This document shows positions 38,689-46,235 of a stretch of DNA of 64,000 nucleotides, piece by piece. A program made the translations under genes and the position numbers. A model generated the notes under the pieces. That model was not told where the DNA came from and made no database searches. It saw only the letters and a list, made by a program, of their open reading frames with translations. Every line of letters starts with the position of its first letter. The first letter of the stretch is position 1. Location of the stretch: NCBI RefSeq assembly GCF_900141745.1, contig NZ_FSRM01000001.1:3038001-3102000 (forward strand), written 5' to 3'. Source of the DNA: Paraburkholderia phenazinium (lineage in GTDB: Bacteria; Pseudomonadota; Gammaproteobacteria; Burkholderiales; Burkholderiaceae).

Positions 38689-41160
38689 CTAGCTCCCCTT
38701 GTACAAGGCACCGCCATTCGCCGGTGACGCGGCCGCCGGCCTGGCAGCCTTGCTTGCGCTGCTTGCCGCGGCCGGAGCCGAAGCATTCCCGTCCAGCGAT
38801 ATCGGCGCACGCGCCTTTTCCTTCTGCCCAGGCGCCGGCGCAGTAGGCTGCGCGCGCTCGGCCGCCAGCAATTGATTGCAGGGCAGCGGCTTGTTATTGC
38901 TCGGCGCAATCAGCGGGATCAGCGCGGCAAACGGGTTGATCAGGCCGAGGCCGACCATTGCGCCACCGCGCAGCGCCAATGCCGTCGCATTCACGCCGAC
39001 GTGAGGATCCTTGAAGGTGCCTTTCACGTATAGCGGCGAGCGCAGCGAAAATACCCGGAAGCCCTTCGTGTGCGGATGCACGCCCAGGTCCATTGTCTCG
39101 TCCCGCATATTGACGTTACCGTCGATGTCGATCACCGCGTCGTCCGTATCCAGCGCGAAGACTCGCGGATTGAGCACGCCATCGGTCGCGACGAAGTCCG
39201 CTGCGGCGCAATTGATCTTGACGTCAGCCGTGCCGAACAGCTTTTCGTAGACCACGTTGGCCACGTTCAGGCCAGCGGCCTCCATCAGCAAGCGGCTCAC
39301 CGTGCCGTCAGTGACCAGCGCCTTCACTTCGCCATTCGCGGTTCCGGCGAGCGCCGCCGGCGAATTGCCGGTCGCCGAAAGCGCGGCATCGCCGTTCACT
39401 TCGCCGAGTGCGCTTTGCATCGTCTTGAAGTTCGGGAACAGTTGCTTGAGTTTCAGGTGGCGCGCCGCGGTCGAGAAACGGCCCTTCAACGGCGTCGTGC
39501 TGCCATCCAGATGAATGTCCGATGAGAGCGTGCCGCCTGCCACGCCGAACGAGAGCGGTACCAGCGAGAGCACGCCGTCCGTCATCACGACGTGGGTGTA
39601 CAGGTTGGTAATCGGCAGATCCGGATTCTTGATGAGCCGCCGGCCGGTGAATTTGACGTCGGCGTCGATCGCTTTCCAGCGGTCCGTGCGGAACTCCTCG
39701 ACCGGCAGGGCCTTGTTGGACGGCTGTTTGGTCGCATCGCCTCGCTTGGCTTTGCTGGCGTTCGAATCGGCGCCGATCACCGGGGCGAGGTCGGAGAATT
39801 GCAGCAGGTTCGATACAAGCTCACCCTGCAGTAGCGGCCTTGGCTCGCGAGCCGTGTAGGTCAGCGAGCCGTTCAGGTCGCTGCCGCCCACCCGGCCTGT
39901 AAAATTTTCATACTTGAAGACGTTGCCGTCCTGCTTGAAATTGCCTACGAGGCGCCCTTCCGTGGCATAAGGCGGCGTGTCCGGCAATGTCACGCCCGTC
40001 AGCGAATACAGATGCGCCATGCTGGTGCCCTGCAGCCACAGACGTAAATCGACCGCAGCGAGATGGGCCGGATCCGTGATCGTGCCGACCAGCGCCACAT
40101 GCAGGTCGCCGGCCTTGACGTCGGCCTGTAGCGGGAACGGCCGGTTCACGTCCTGCAGCGCCAGCAGACCGCCTAACTTGCCGGTGCCTGATACGGGCGT
40201 GTGGTTGTACGACCCCTTGGCGGTCCAGCCCAGGGCGTACGGCGGAACCGGAGGCTTGGCGCCGATGCCTACGCTGCTGGCAGGATTGATCGGCGCAGAC
40301 GCGACCGATGTCATGGTCGCTTCACCCGCCCCAGGACGGCCGGCCGCCGACGCGTTCGAGCCGGCGCTCCCCGCTGTCGCGGCAGAGGCTTGCGCAGCAG
40401 CCGAGGCCGAGCCCGTAGACGACGCCTCCGCAGCCGCCGACGCCGCCGTCGCCTCCGAAGCGGTGATCGCATTCGCCTGAGCGGTCAGCTTGCTCGCCCC
40501 CTCCTTGCCAACCACCTGTGCGGAGTCCTTACGGGAGGCCGCTTCCTGTTGTTTCATTACGTCGCCGATCGGGATCGGCTGGCCAAGCGTATCGACCACG
40601 ACCTGCATGTCGGTCTTCTTCTGCTCGTCCGAATAGGCAATGTTGGCCTTGGCGAATGCAATGTCGTGCAGTTCCAGCTTCCATTCCGACGGCCCAGCAG
40701 ATGACTGCAGTTTGAACGTCCAATTATTGCGCCCGTCGAGCACCCGTTCGAGGTCAACCGAGGGATTCACCAGATTGATCGCCGGAATCACAATGTCATG
40801 CGCGAGCAACGGCAGCACCGCGACTTCGAAGTCGATCTCGTCGAGCGTTGCGAAGTGCGGCTGTTTGGTCCAGTCGGGATTGGCTATCGTGATATTGGCC
40901 GCCGAAAATCGTGGCCAGGGCACCCAGCCGCGCCAGCCCGTCTCACCCACCGGATGGCGCCAGCCGACTTTCAGATCGCCCTCGATGACAAACTGCCTGC
41001 CTATCGCGTCGCTGACTTTCTGGTCCACCCAGGGACGCGCGCGATTCCAGTCGAAGGTCAGGATAAAAATCGCCAATGCAGCGATCAGGACAACGATGAC
41101 TGCCAGGAGCCATGCGATGATCTTGCCGATTCGTCCGCCGATCGTGCTCGACACTGCCAT
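38689..41160 (-). CDS. AsmA-family envelope protein
   Basis: 823 residues with one N-terminal membrane helix (about 13-35, IAWLLAVIVVLIAALAIFIL) and a large periplasmic part. AsmA features: FDWNRARPWVDQKVSDAIGRQFVIEGDL after the helix (in pieces), repeated beta-strand segments, and a C-terminal AsmA_2 region with LLMEAAGLNVANVVYEKLFG and GVHPHTKGFRVFSLRSPLYVKGTFKDP blocks (in pieces). AsmA relatives affect outer-membrane phospholipid/LPS homeostasis, likely as lipid bridges (known for the family). A low-complexity Ala/Ser/Gly insert (about residues 215-285) interrupts the N-terminal half. Divergent from fetA. Confidence 0.88.
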   Translation of the reverse strand: MAVSSTIGGRIGKIIAWLLAVIVVLIAALAIFILTFDWNRARPWVDQKVSDAIGRQFVIEGDLKVGWRHPVGETGWRGWVPWPRFSAANITIANPDWTKQPHFATLDEIDFEVAVLPLLAHDIVIPAINLVNPSVDLERVLDGRNNWTFKLQSSAGPSEWKLELHDIAFAKANIAYSDEQKKTDMQVVVDTLGQPIPIGDVMKQQEAASRKDSAQVVGKEGASKLTAQANAITASEATAASAAAEASSTGSASAAAQASAATAGSAGSNASAAGRPGAGEATMTSVASAPINPASSVGIGAKPPVPPYALGWTAKGSYNHTPVSGTGKLGGLLALQDVNRPFPLQADVKAGDLHVALVGTITDPAHLAAVDLRLWLQGTSMAHLYSLTGVTLPDTPPYATEGRLVGNFKQDGNVFKYENFTGRVGGSDLNGSLTYTAREPRPLLQGELVSNLLQFSDLAPVIGADSNASKAKRGDATKQPSNKALPVEEFRTDRWKAIDADVKFTGRRLIKNPDLPITNLYTHVVMTDGVLSLVPLSFGVAGGTLSSDIHLDGSTTPLKGRFSTAARHLKLKQLFPNFKTMQSALGEVNGDAALSATGNSPAALAGTANGEVKALVTDGTVSRLLMEAAGLNVANVVYEKLFGTADVKINCAAADFVATDGVLNPRVFALDTDDAVIDIDGNVNMRDETMDLGVHPHTKGFRVFSLRSPLYVKGTFKDPHVGVNATALALRGGAMVGLGLINPFAALIPLIAPSNNKPLPCNQLLAAERAQPTAPAPGQKEKARAPISLDGNASAPAAASSASKAARPAAASPANGGALYKGS

Positions 41161-41268
41161 GAGTCACTCCATTCTTCTCAATTTGCTTATCGGACAGCAG
41201 TTAACATGCCCGGTTCACCGTGCATCAGGCACGGGGACGCGCATTGTACCTATGAACCCAATTCAAAC

Positions 41269-41982
41269 ATGACCGACACTCCTCTCATCGACGCCGCGGA
41301 CATCTCCAGACGCGATCCGCTGAGCGGTCAGATACTCCTGCGTCAAACCCGTTTCACGCTGTACGCAGGCGACCGGGTCGCCATCACCGGCCCGTCGGGT
41401 TCGGGCAAGAGCGTGTTGCTGCGCGCGCTCGCGCTGCTCGATCCGCTTGACAGCGGACACATTGCCTGGCACGGCAAACCTGTCGAACGCGCGGCGATCC
41501 CGCGCTACCGCCGCAATGTCGCCTATATCCGGCAACGGCCCGCGATTCTCGACGGCACGGTCGAGGACAACCTGCGCTACCCGTTCTCGCTCAAGGCGTA
41601 TCGCGATGTGCAGTTCGATCGCACGCGGGCCGCTTCGCTGGCGGCGCAGGCGGGTCGAGGCAACGACTTTCTCGACAAACGCGCGAGCGATCTGTCGGGC
41701 GGCGAAGCGCAGATCGCGGCGCTAATCCGCGTGCTGCAGCTCGACCCGGAGGTCTTGCTGCTCGACGAACCGACGGCCTCGCTCGACCCTGAGTCGTCGC
41801 ACGCCATCGAAGGTCTCGTCAAAGCGTGGTTCGCCGACGACCGGCAGCCGCGCGCATCGGTGTGGGTATCGCACGATCCGGCCCAGGCAAAACGCATGAG
41901 CGAGCGTCACCTGACCATGCGCGGCGGCGTTCTCGATGAAGCCGCAGCACCGAGAGATGCCAATGAGGAACCAGCCCAATGA
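41269..41982 (+). CDS. fetA: ABC transporter ATPase, FetA/YbbL-like
   Basis: 237 residues from ATG 41269 (MTDTPLIDAADISRRDPLSG). Walker A GPSGSGKSVLLRAL, Q-loop region YIRQRPAILDGTVEDNLRYP, signature LSGGEAQIAALIRVLQ, Walker B VLLLDEPTASLDPES and switch His in WVSHDPAQAKRM. Overlaps fetB by four bases (ATGA), so the two are translationally coupled. FetAB in E. coli is reported to export iron and protect against oxidative stress; that role is by homology. Confidence 0.88.
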   Translation: MTDTPLIDAADISRRDPLSGQILLRQTRFTLYAGDRVAITGPSGSGKSVLLRALALLDPLDSGHIAWHGKPVERAAIPRYRRNVAYIRQRPAILDGTVEDNLRYPFSLKAYRDVQFDRTRAASLAAQAGRGNDFLDKRASDLSGGEAQIAALIRVLQLDPEVLLLDEPTASLDPESSHAIEGLVKAWFADDRQPRASVWVSHDPAQAKRMSERHLTMRGGVLDEAAAPRDANEEPAQ

Positions 41983-42788
41983 ACCTGCAAAACCTCAGCC
42001 TGTGGGATGTGGCGATCGCCGCGCTGCTGATCGTGGTGAACGGCGCGGTGTCGGTGGCGCTCAAGCTGGACCTCGAACGCAAGCTCGCCTGGGCCGCGGT
42101 GCGCACCGTGGTTCAGTTGCTGGCGATCGGTTATGTGCTCGGCTGGGTGTTCCAGTTCGACCGCTGGTTTGTCGTGCTGCCGTTGATGGTGGCGATGACC
42201 CTCATCGCCGGATTCGCAGGCGCGCAACGCGGCGCACGCACCTATACCGGGCAGCGCGTCGACAGCATCGTATCGATCTGGGTCAGCTCGTGGCTGGTGG
42301 CTGCCGTGGGTCTGTTCGTCGTGATCCGCATTCGCCCGTGGTACGAGCCTCAATATGCGATTCCGATTCTCGGCATGATCCTCGGCAATACGCTCACGGG
42401 GGTGTCGCTTGGCATCGAACGGATGACCGAAGAGCTGACTGCGCGGCGCGATCGCGTGGACATGGCGCTCGCGCTTGGCGCCACCCGTTGGGAAGCTGCC
42501 CAGGCGCCGGCGCGGCAGGCGGTGCGTGCAGGGATGATTCCGACGCTCAACCAGATGGCAGTGGTAGGCATCGTCAGCCTGCCCGGCATGATGACCGGTC
42601 AGGTGCTCGCCGGCCAGTCGCCGCTGCAGGCTGTCCGCTATCAGATCGTGATCATGTTTCTGATCGCGGCGTCGTCGGCGCTCGGTACTGTGCTGGCCGT
42701 GCTGCTGACTTATCGGCGGCTGTTTTCAGCGGATCACCGGTTTTTGGCATCTCGATTGATGGAACGAGCGGCGACCAGGCGGCGCTGA
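41979..42788 (+). CDS. fetB: ABC transporter permease, FetB/YbbM-like (UPF0014)
   Basis: 269 residues, about seven membrane helices. The family signature ERKLAWAAVRTVVQLLAIGYVL near the N-terminus (in pieces), the GNTLTGVSLGIERMTEEL segment and ALGATRWEAA ... GMIPTLNQMAVVGIVSLPGMMTGQVLAG (in pieces) mark UPF0014/FetB; ALGAT is the coupling-helix contact to the ATPase. The gene starts inside the fetA stop codon. The pair makes a minimal two-component exporter. Confidence 0.9.
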   Translation: MNLQNLSLWDVAIAALLIVVNGAVSVALKLDLERKLAWAAVRTVVQLLAIGYVLGWVFQFDRWFVVLPLMVAMTLIAGFAGAQRGARTYTGQRVDSIVSIWVSSWLVAAVGLFVVIRIRPWYEPQYAIPILGMILGNTLTGVSLGIERMTEELTARRDRVDMALALGATRWEAAQAPARQAVRAGMIPTLNQMAVVGIVSLPGMMTGQVLAGQSPLQAVRYQIVIMFLIAASSALGTVLAVLLTYRRLFSADHRFLASRLMERAATRRR

Positions 42789-42890
42789 TGCTTGCCTTGC
42801 CGTGGCGTTTGATCCACTGCATGCAGCGCACATAGGCGGCGCATGCACAGCGCATCATATATGCCACCGAAGCGCTGATCACTCAACCGT

Positions 42891-43439
42891 TCAGCGCTTC
42901 GCCGACACCACGACCTGGGTTCCATCGCTCAAGGTCAGCGTCTTCGCACTGCCGTTGGTGGGCATGCTAAAACGCACAATCTGACTGAGCCTGACATCGT
43001 TCGGACACTTGAGCGTCTTGCCGGCGTTGGTCACGTTCTTGGTGCCGTGTGGCGCCAATGCCTGGAAGCTCAGTTGCACGGTTGCCGTACCGTCATTGGC
43101 GACCACCGGCGCAAAGCGGATCTGCGTTTGCCGCAGCACCGCGCCGTTGCTATCAAGGGGATACGACGTGTAGTCGGGACACTGATCCGTCGCCGCGACC
43201 GCGCCGCCAGGCGGCACGGTCTTCCACGTGAAGTCATCGGACTCGCCGGAGCGGATCGTGCGGGTTTCCTGCACGTTGCCGAATTCCTTCGAAGTGACCT
43301 TGACGGTGTAGCGGATCGGTCCATCCGTCGCGGCTTGCGAAGTCACCGTGATCGGCGTGACGGCATGGGCCGCCGGCACCAGAGCGCAGGCAAGAGATGC
43401 GACCATAGACACGGCGGAGAGTCTGAAGCAGGGGCTCAT
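42891..43439 (-). CDS. Periplasmic protein of unknown function
   Basis: 182 residues from the ATG at 43439, with Shine-Dalgarno GAGGTGA 5 bases upstream; the upstream open frame is spurious. Clear Sec signal (MSPCFRLSAVSMVASLACAL, cleavage after AHA). The mature part is beta-rich with IRYTVKVTSKEFGNVQETRT, a two-cysteine pair (DQCPDY and LKCPNDV) likely disulfide-bonded, and a C-terminal strand TLTLSDGTQVVVSAK. No catalytic motif is seen. It lies alone between fetB and the oxidoreductase. Function unknown. Confidence 0.78.
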   Translation of the reverse strand: MSPCFRLSAVSMVASLACALVPAAHAVTPITVTSQAATDGPIRYTVKVTSKEFGNVQETRTIRSGESDDFTWKTVPPGGAVAATDQCPDYTSYPLDSNGAVLRQTQIRFAPVVANDGTATVQLSFQALAPHGTKNVTNAGKTLKCPNDVRLSQIVRFSMPTNGSAKTLTLSDGTQVVVSAKR

Positions 43440-43600
43440 ACGGTCACCTCGTCGTTGTGCCGCTGCACGCTCGCGTCGCGAGACGCGCAGCGACTTTGCA
43501 TGGAGCCCTGCCAGTCTACCGCCAAGCGGACCCAAAAACGCTTCGCGCGGATTGGGTGTTAACCCGCTTGCGTTAAGCGCGTCCCTTGGCTTGGCTATGC

Positions 43601-44617
43601 CTAGAAGCCGGTCAACACGAGCTTGCCGATTGCCCGGCCTTCTTCCAGCAATTGATGCGCGCGCCGCACGTTCTGCGCATTGATCTTGCCGAGGTCCTCG
43701 CCGACCGTCGTGCGCAGCGTGCCCGCGTCGACGAGACGGCCTACTTCGGTCAGCAGCTTGTGCTGTTCGATCATGTCGGGCGTACCGAACATCGAACGCG
43801 TGAACATGAATTCCCAATGGAACGCGGCGCTCTTCGCCTTCAGCAACTCGACCGCAATCGGCTTGCTGTTTTCAACGATCGTACAAATACCGCCCTGTGG
43901 TTTGATCACCGCGGCTGCCGCCGGGAAGTGCTTGTCCGTGTCGTTGAAAATCAACACGTAGTCCACCTGCTCGAAACCGATCCCCTTCAACTGCGCCGGC
44001 ATGTCGCCGAAATGATCGACGATGTGATCCGCGCCCAGTTCGGTCGCCCACTTTGCCGACGCCGGACGCGAGGCTGTCGCAATGACGGTCAGTCCGGCGA
44101 GCTGCTTCGCCAGTTGAATACCGATCGAACCCACCCCGCCCGCGCCACCGATGATCAGCACCGAGCGCCCCTTATCCGCGCCTTGCGGCGACACGCCGAG
44201 CCGATCGAACAGCGCCTCCCACGCGGTAATCGCGGTCAACGGCAACGCCGCGGCGTGGCTGAAGTCGAGCGAAGCCGGTTTGTGGCCGACGATGCGTTCG
44301 TCGACGAGGTGATACTCGCTGTTCGCGCCCGGCCGGGTAATGCTCCCCGCATAGAACACCGGATCGCCGACCTTGAAAAGCGTCACTTCGGGGCCGACTG
44401 CCGCCACCGTTCCCGCCGCGTCCCAGCCGAGCACGCGTGGCACCTTCTCGACCGTGTCTTTCGGCGAGCGCACCTTGTAATCGACCGGGTTCACGGAGAT
44501 CGCCTCGACCTTTACGAGCAGGTCACGGCCGCTGGCTTCCGGCTTGGGAAGCTCGACGTCGAGCAGCGCTTCGGGATGGTCGACGGGCAAATAGCGATAA
44601 AGACCGACAGCTTTCAT
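43601..44617 (-). CDS. Zinc-binding-alcohol-dehydrogenase-family quinone oxidoreductase
   Basis: MDR-superfamily NADPH-dependent oxidoreductase, 338 residues. The ATG at 44617 (MKAVGLYRYLPVDHPEALLD) has AGGAGTTGCC directly upstream, so the earlier in-frame start at 44638 is rejected. N-terminal GroES-like fold (ISVNPVDYKVR, GWDAAGTVAAVGPEVTLFKVGDPVFYAG in pieces) and a Rossmann domain with GGAGGVGSIGIQLAKQ. Catalytic zinc ligands are not evident, as usual for this zinc-free quinone-reductase subgroup. Divergent from a LysR regulator, which probably controls it. Confidence 0.88.
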   Translation of the reverse strand: MKAVGLYRYLPVDHPEALLDVELPKPEASGRDLLVKVEAISVNPVDYKVRSPKDTVEKVPRVLGWDAAGTVAAVGPEVTLFKVGDPVFYAGSITRPGANSEYHLVDERIVGHKPASLDFSHAAALPLTAITAWEALFDRLGVSPQGADKGRSVLIIGGAGGVGSIGIQLAKQLAGLTVIATASRPASAKWATELGADHIVDHFGDMPAQLKGIGFEQVDYVLIFNDTDKHFPAAAAVIKPQGGICTIVENSKPIAVELLKAKSAAFHWEFMFTRSMFGTPDMIEQHKLLTEVGRLVDAGTLRTTVGEDLGKINAQNVRRAHQLLEEGRAIGKLVLTGF

Positions 44618-44651
44618 GGCAACTCCTGATTCGTTCATCGATTAGACGGGG

Positions 44652-44761
44652 TTAAACATTCGCTTCGACGCGGGTGCCGTGGGCGGCCCGGCATCGATCG
44701 ACTGTTTGCTATCTTAGGACGATCCTTCCTCTTTCAGAACAGGCATAATGGCTTAAACATT
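44652..44761. promoter_or_regulatory. Oxidoreductase/LysR divergent region with two 9-bp direct repeats
   Basis: TTAAACATT occurs at 44652-44660 and 44753-44761, one near each divergent gene and 101 bp apart. They could be half-sites for the LysR protein. No clear T-N11-A operator is seen. Confidence 0.3.
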
Positions 44762-44779
44762 TTCTTGAAATTCGGAATA

Positions 44780-45748
44780 ATGACGTCTGCTGCCTCTCCG
44801 CCATCTGCCGTCAATGAGCGCGAACGGCTCGATCTGCTCGACGTCGCGCTGTTCGTGCGGGCTGCGCTGCTGGCTAATGTATCGGCGGCCGGGCGCGAGT
44901 TCGGTTTGTCGGCGGCGGTGGCAAGCGCCCGGCTCGGGCAGCTCGAAAGGCTGCTCGGCGCGCGCCTGCTGCATCGGACCACCCGCCGCATCAGCCTGAC
45001 GCAGGACGGCGAGGTTTTCATGATGCGCGCCCAGACGCTGCTCGACGCCGCGGCGGCCGCCCGTGCCTCGGTTGGCCGGGCGCAAACCGAGCCGCAGGGG
45101 CGTCTGCGGGTGTCGATGACATCGTCGTTCGGACGTCAGCATGTTTCGCCAGTGATCCCCGAATTTCTACGCCGCTATCCGGGTGTGAGCGTCGATCTGC
45201 GCCTCTCCGACCATATCGTCGATCTCGTCGACGCCGGGGTCGATCTGGCAATCCGGCTTGGCGCGTTGAAGGATTCGACGCTGGTGGCAAAACGTCTGGC
45301 GGTGAACCGGCGCGTCATCTGCTGCGCACCCGCTTATCTGGCGGAGCACGGGACGCCGCATCATCCGGCCGATCTCGTGCAACACGAATGCGTGATTCTG
45401 TCGGACCAGCATACATGGGCTTTCGAGACGCCGGCGGGGCCGATCGATGTGCGCGTCAGCGGGCGCCTCGCCACCGATAACGGCGAGGTCATCCGCGACG
45501 CCTTGCTGGCCGGCTTCGGCATTGCGTTGAAATCGACATGGGATGTCGCGCCTTACCTGCGCAGCGGCAAACTGGTGACGATTCTCGACAGCTATCCGCT
45601 CGCCGAGACGGTGGCGATCTGGGGCGTCTATCCGAGCCGCGCATTCGTGCCGCCCAAGACGTTGGCGTTTATCGACTTTCTGGCAGAGCACTTCGGCGAT
45701 CCGCCGTATTGGGATCTCGAGCCGCGTGAGGCAGACGCTGGGTCCTGA
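44780..45748 (+). CDS. LysR-family transcriptional regulator
   Basis: 322 residues from ATG 44780 (MTSAASPPSAVNERERLDLL). N-terminal winged helix-turn-helix (about 18-75: LFVRAALLANVSAAGREFGL ... ARLGQLERLLGARLLHRTTR in pieces) and a C-terminal effector domain of two alpha/beta subdomains (GRLRVSMTSSFGRQHV, VDLVDAGVDLAIRLG, GFGIALKSTWDVAPYL). Belongs to the subgroup with RLGALKDSTLVAKRLA, typically controlling divergent oxidoreductases. The ribosome site is weak. Probable target: the adjacent oxidoreductase gene. Converges with the small hydrophilic gene 107 bp away. Confidence 0.92.
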   Translation: MTSAASPPSAVNERERLDLLDVALFVRAALLANVSAAGREFGLSAAVASARLGQLERLLGARLLHRTTRRISLTQDGEVFMMRAQTLLDAAAAARASVGRAQTEPQGRLRVSMTSSFGRQHVSPVIPEFLRRYPGVSVDLRLSDHIVDLVDAGVDLAIRLGALKDSTLVAKRLAVNRRVICCAPAYLAEHGTPHHPADLVQHECVILSDQHTWAFETPAGPIDVRVSGRLATDNGEVIRDALLAGFGIALKSTWDVAPYLRSGKLVTILDSYPLAETVAIWGVYPSRAFVPPKTLAFIDFLAEHFGDPPYWDLEPREADAGS

Positions 45749-45855
45749 GACCCGGAAAGCGTTGCACCGCGCAGCAACGCTCGCCTCCAATACGCATACC
45801 GGCGGCGTGCACTGGCGCAGAACCGGCCTTCATTCCCTTCATTCAATACCCACGC

Positions 45856-46179
45856 TTAGTGCTTGTTGCCCGCGCCAGACTTAACTTTGCCGCTGGAATT
45901 CGCATTGCTGTGCGCATCGTTCTGCGTCTTCTGCTGATACTCGTCGCCACCGCGCCGGTCCGTGTCCTTCAGGCCGCGCTGCAGATCGCCATGGGCCTGC
46001 TTGCCGACACGACGCGGATCGTCCTCGTGTTGCGACTCCGAAGTTTGATCGGTTTCGTGCGGCAACGGAGCGGCCTCATCCTGCAACGAACGGGCGTCCT
46101 GACTCGCGTGCGGGTCAGCGCTCTTGCCGTGCTTTTGTTGCTTGCCGCCCGCTTGCGACACTTGGGGTGATGTCTTCAT
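45856..46179 (-). CDS. Small hydrophilic, disordered protein next to ligD
   Basis: 107 residues from the ATG at 46179 (MKTSPQVSQAGGKQQKHGKS), with an excellent Shine-Dalgarno GGGAGGA 5-6 bases upstream; upstream in-frame residues belong to noncoding sequence. Composition is dominated by Gln, Asp, Lys, His, Ser and Glu with no hydrophobic core (SESQHEDDPRRVGKQAHGDL, TDRRGGDEYQQKTQNDAHSN), so it should be intrinsically disordered, hydrophilin-like. It starts 56 bp after the ligD stop on the same strand and may belong to the Ku-LigD transcript. Family not recognised; a stress-protein role is a guess. Confidence 0.65.
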   Translation of the reverse strand: MKTSPQVSQAGGKQQKHGKSADPHASQDARSLQDEAAPLPHETDQTSESQHEDDPRRVGKQAHGDLQRGLKDTDRRGGDEYQQKTQNDAHSNANSSGKVKSGAGNKH

Positions 46180-46235
46180 CGTGTCCTCCCGTTCCAGTTG
46201 GTTTTGACTGCGCCGGCGCATAAGCGTCCGCCGGC

